Of a stretch of 38,723 nt of DNA, positions 38,467-38,723 are shown piece after piece. The notes beneath the pieces are model-generated. The model had not been told where the DNA came from and did no database searches. It saw only the letters and a program-made list of their open reading frames with translations. Where the stretch lies: IMG/VR virus record IMGVR_UViG_3300046798_000030, positions 1-38,723 of that record, one strand, 5' to 3'. Both the position numbers and the translations under genes were made by a program. Numbering within the stretch: the first letter of the stretch is position 1; each line of letters opens with the position of its first letter. Origin of the DNA: a virus.

Positions 38467-38723
38467 CTTGGGTAGCCACTGCAATAGCAGGTAGTGCAGT
38501 TTTAGGAGGGGTAGCGTCTTATGCCGGTGGTAGAGCGCAGGCAAACGCTGCTAATCATGCGACTGACGTTTCAGCCCAGCAGTATCAACAGACTCGTTCT
38601 GACCTCATGCCTTGGCAGAACGCTGGGAATATGGCTCTCTCCCAGATCAACCAAGGTCTTCAGCCCGGAGGACAGTTTTCACACCAATTCGGACTCCAAG
38701 ACTTCCAAGCCTCTCCTGCTTAC
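38463..38723 (+). CDS. Structural/ejection protein, 3' end outside window
   Basis: The frame from ATG 38463 is open to the right edge (87 residues visible). MTWVATAIAGSAVLGGVASY is a small hydrophobic N-terminal segment typical of phage ejection or DNA-transfer proteins, followed by AGGRAQANAANHATDVSAQQ and a proline/glutamine-rich part. In P22-like genomes the ejection proteins follow the tail genes here. Identity unproven because the gene is cut. Confidence 0.65.
   Translation, partial: MTWVATAIAGSAVLGGVASYAGGRAQANAANHATDVSAQQYQQTRSDLMPWQNAGNMALSQINQGLQPGGQFSHQFGLQDFQASPAY

Noticed and set aside
1-38723. CRISPR arrays, insertion sequences, reverse transcriptase/DGR, integrase
   Set aside because: Looked for and not seen: no regularly spaced direct repeats, no transposase, RT or recombinase motifs in any good reading frame.

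Overview
The window is most of a tailed double-stranded DNA phage genome of podovirus type. The evidence is a P22-like morphogenesis module in order (terminase, P22-type portal, scaffold, P22-type coat, gp4-like and gp10-like tail factors), plus a beta-helix tailspike, an M15 endolysin and a 3-TM holin. Both window edges cut through genes: a tailspike at the left and a probable ejection or structural protein at the right. This fits a circular or circularly permuted genome opened at an arbitrary point. No integrase is visible. The host cannot be named; the heptose/LPS-type sugar genes make a Gram-negative host likely.

Layout. 1-3.3 kb (+): tailspike, endolysin, a one-TM lysis-type protein, holin. 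3.3-7.4 kb (-): a compact operon read leftward from a strong promoter at 7.39-7.42 kb. It carries a putative ssDNA-annealing protein, several very small zinc-ribbon proteins, and ends in a secreted protein. 7.4-10.3 kb (+): a second operon that begins with a tiny HTH protein on an apparently leaderless transcript. It also has a 430-bp structured non-coding stretch with a DnaA box, a tRNA-Leu lying in frame inside an ORF, a winged-helix protein and a NinG-like nuclease. 10.3-11.7 kb (-): five small accessory genes. 11.75-11.85 kb: a divergent control region with several operator-like palindromes. 11.85-20.0 kb (+): a biosynthetic cassette. 20.0-38.7 kb (+): packaging, head and tail genes, with a phage GroES, a three-domain glycosyltransferase, a methyltransferase-like protein and a cupin interspersed.

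How the genes fit together. The cassette reads as a nucleotide-heptose-type pathway built from central metabolites. A TalC-like transaldolase could make sedoheptulose-7-phosphate. A GmhA-like SIS isomerase, a PfkB/HldE-N-like kinase and an HldE-C-like nucleotidylyltransferase would then give a nucleotide-heptose. Two NAD epimerase/dehydratases, an SDR, a truncated UDP-sugar-dehydrogenase-like protein, a TPP enzyme split into two ORFs and an FkbM methyltransferase could tailor it. The glycosyltransferase inside the virion module is the obvious candidate to transfer the product, perhaps to virion proteins or to host surface glycan. This pathway assignment is inference from family and order.

Most neighbouring genes overlap by 4 bp (ATGA, GTGA or TTGA), so translational coupling is widespread. 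GTG and TTG starts are frequent.
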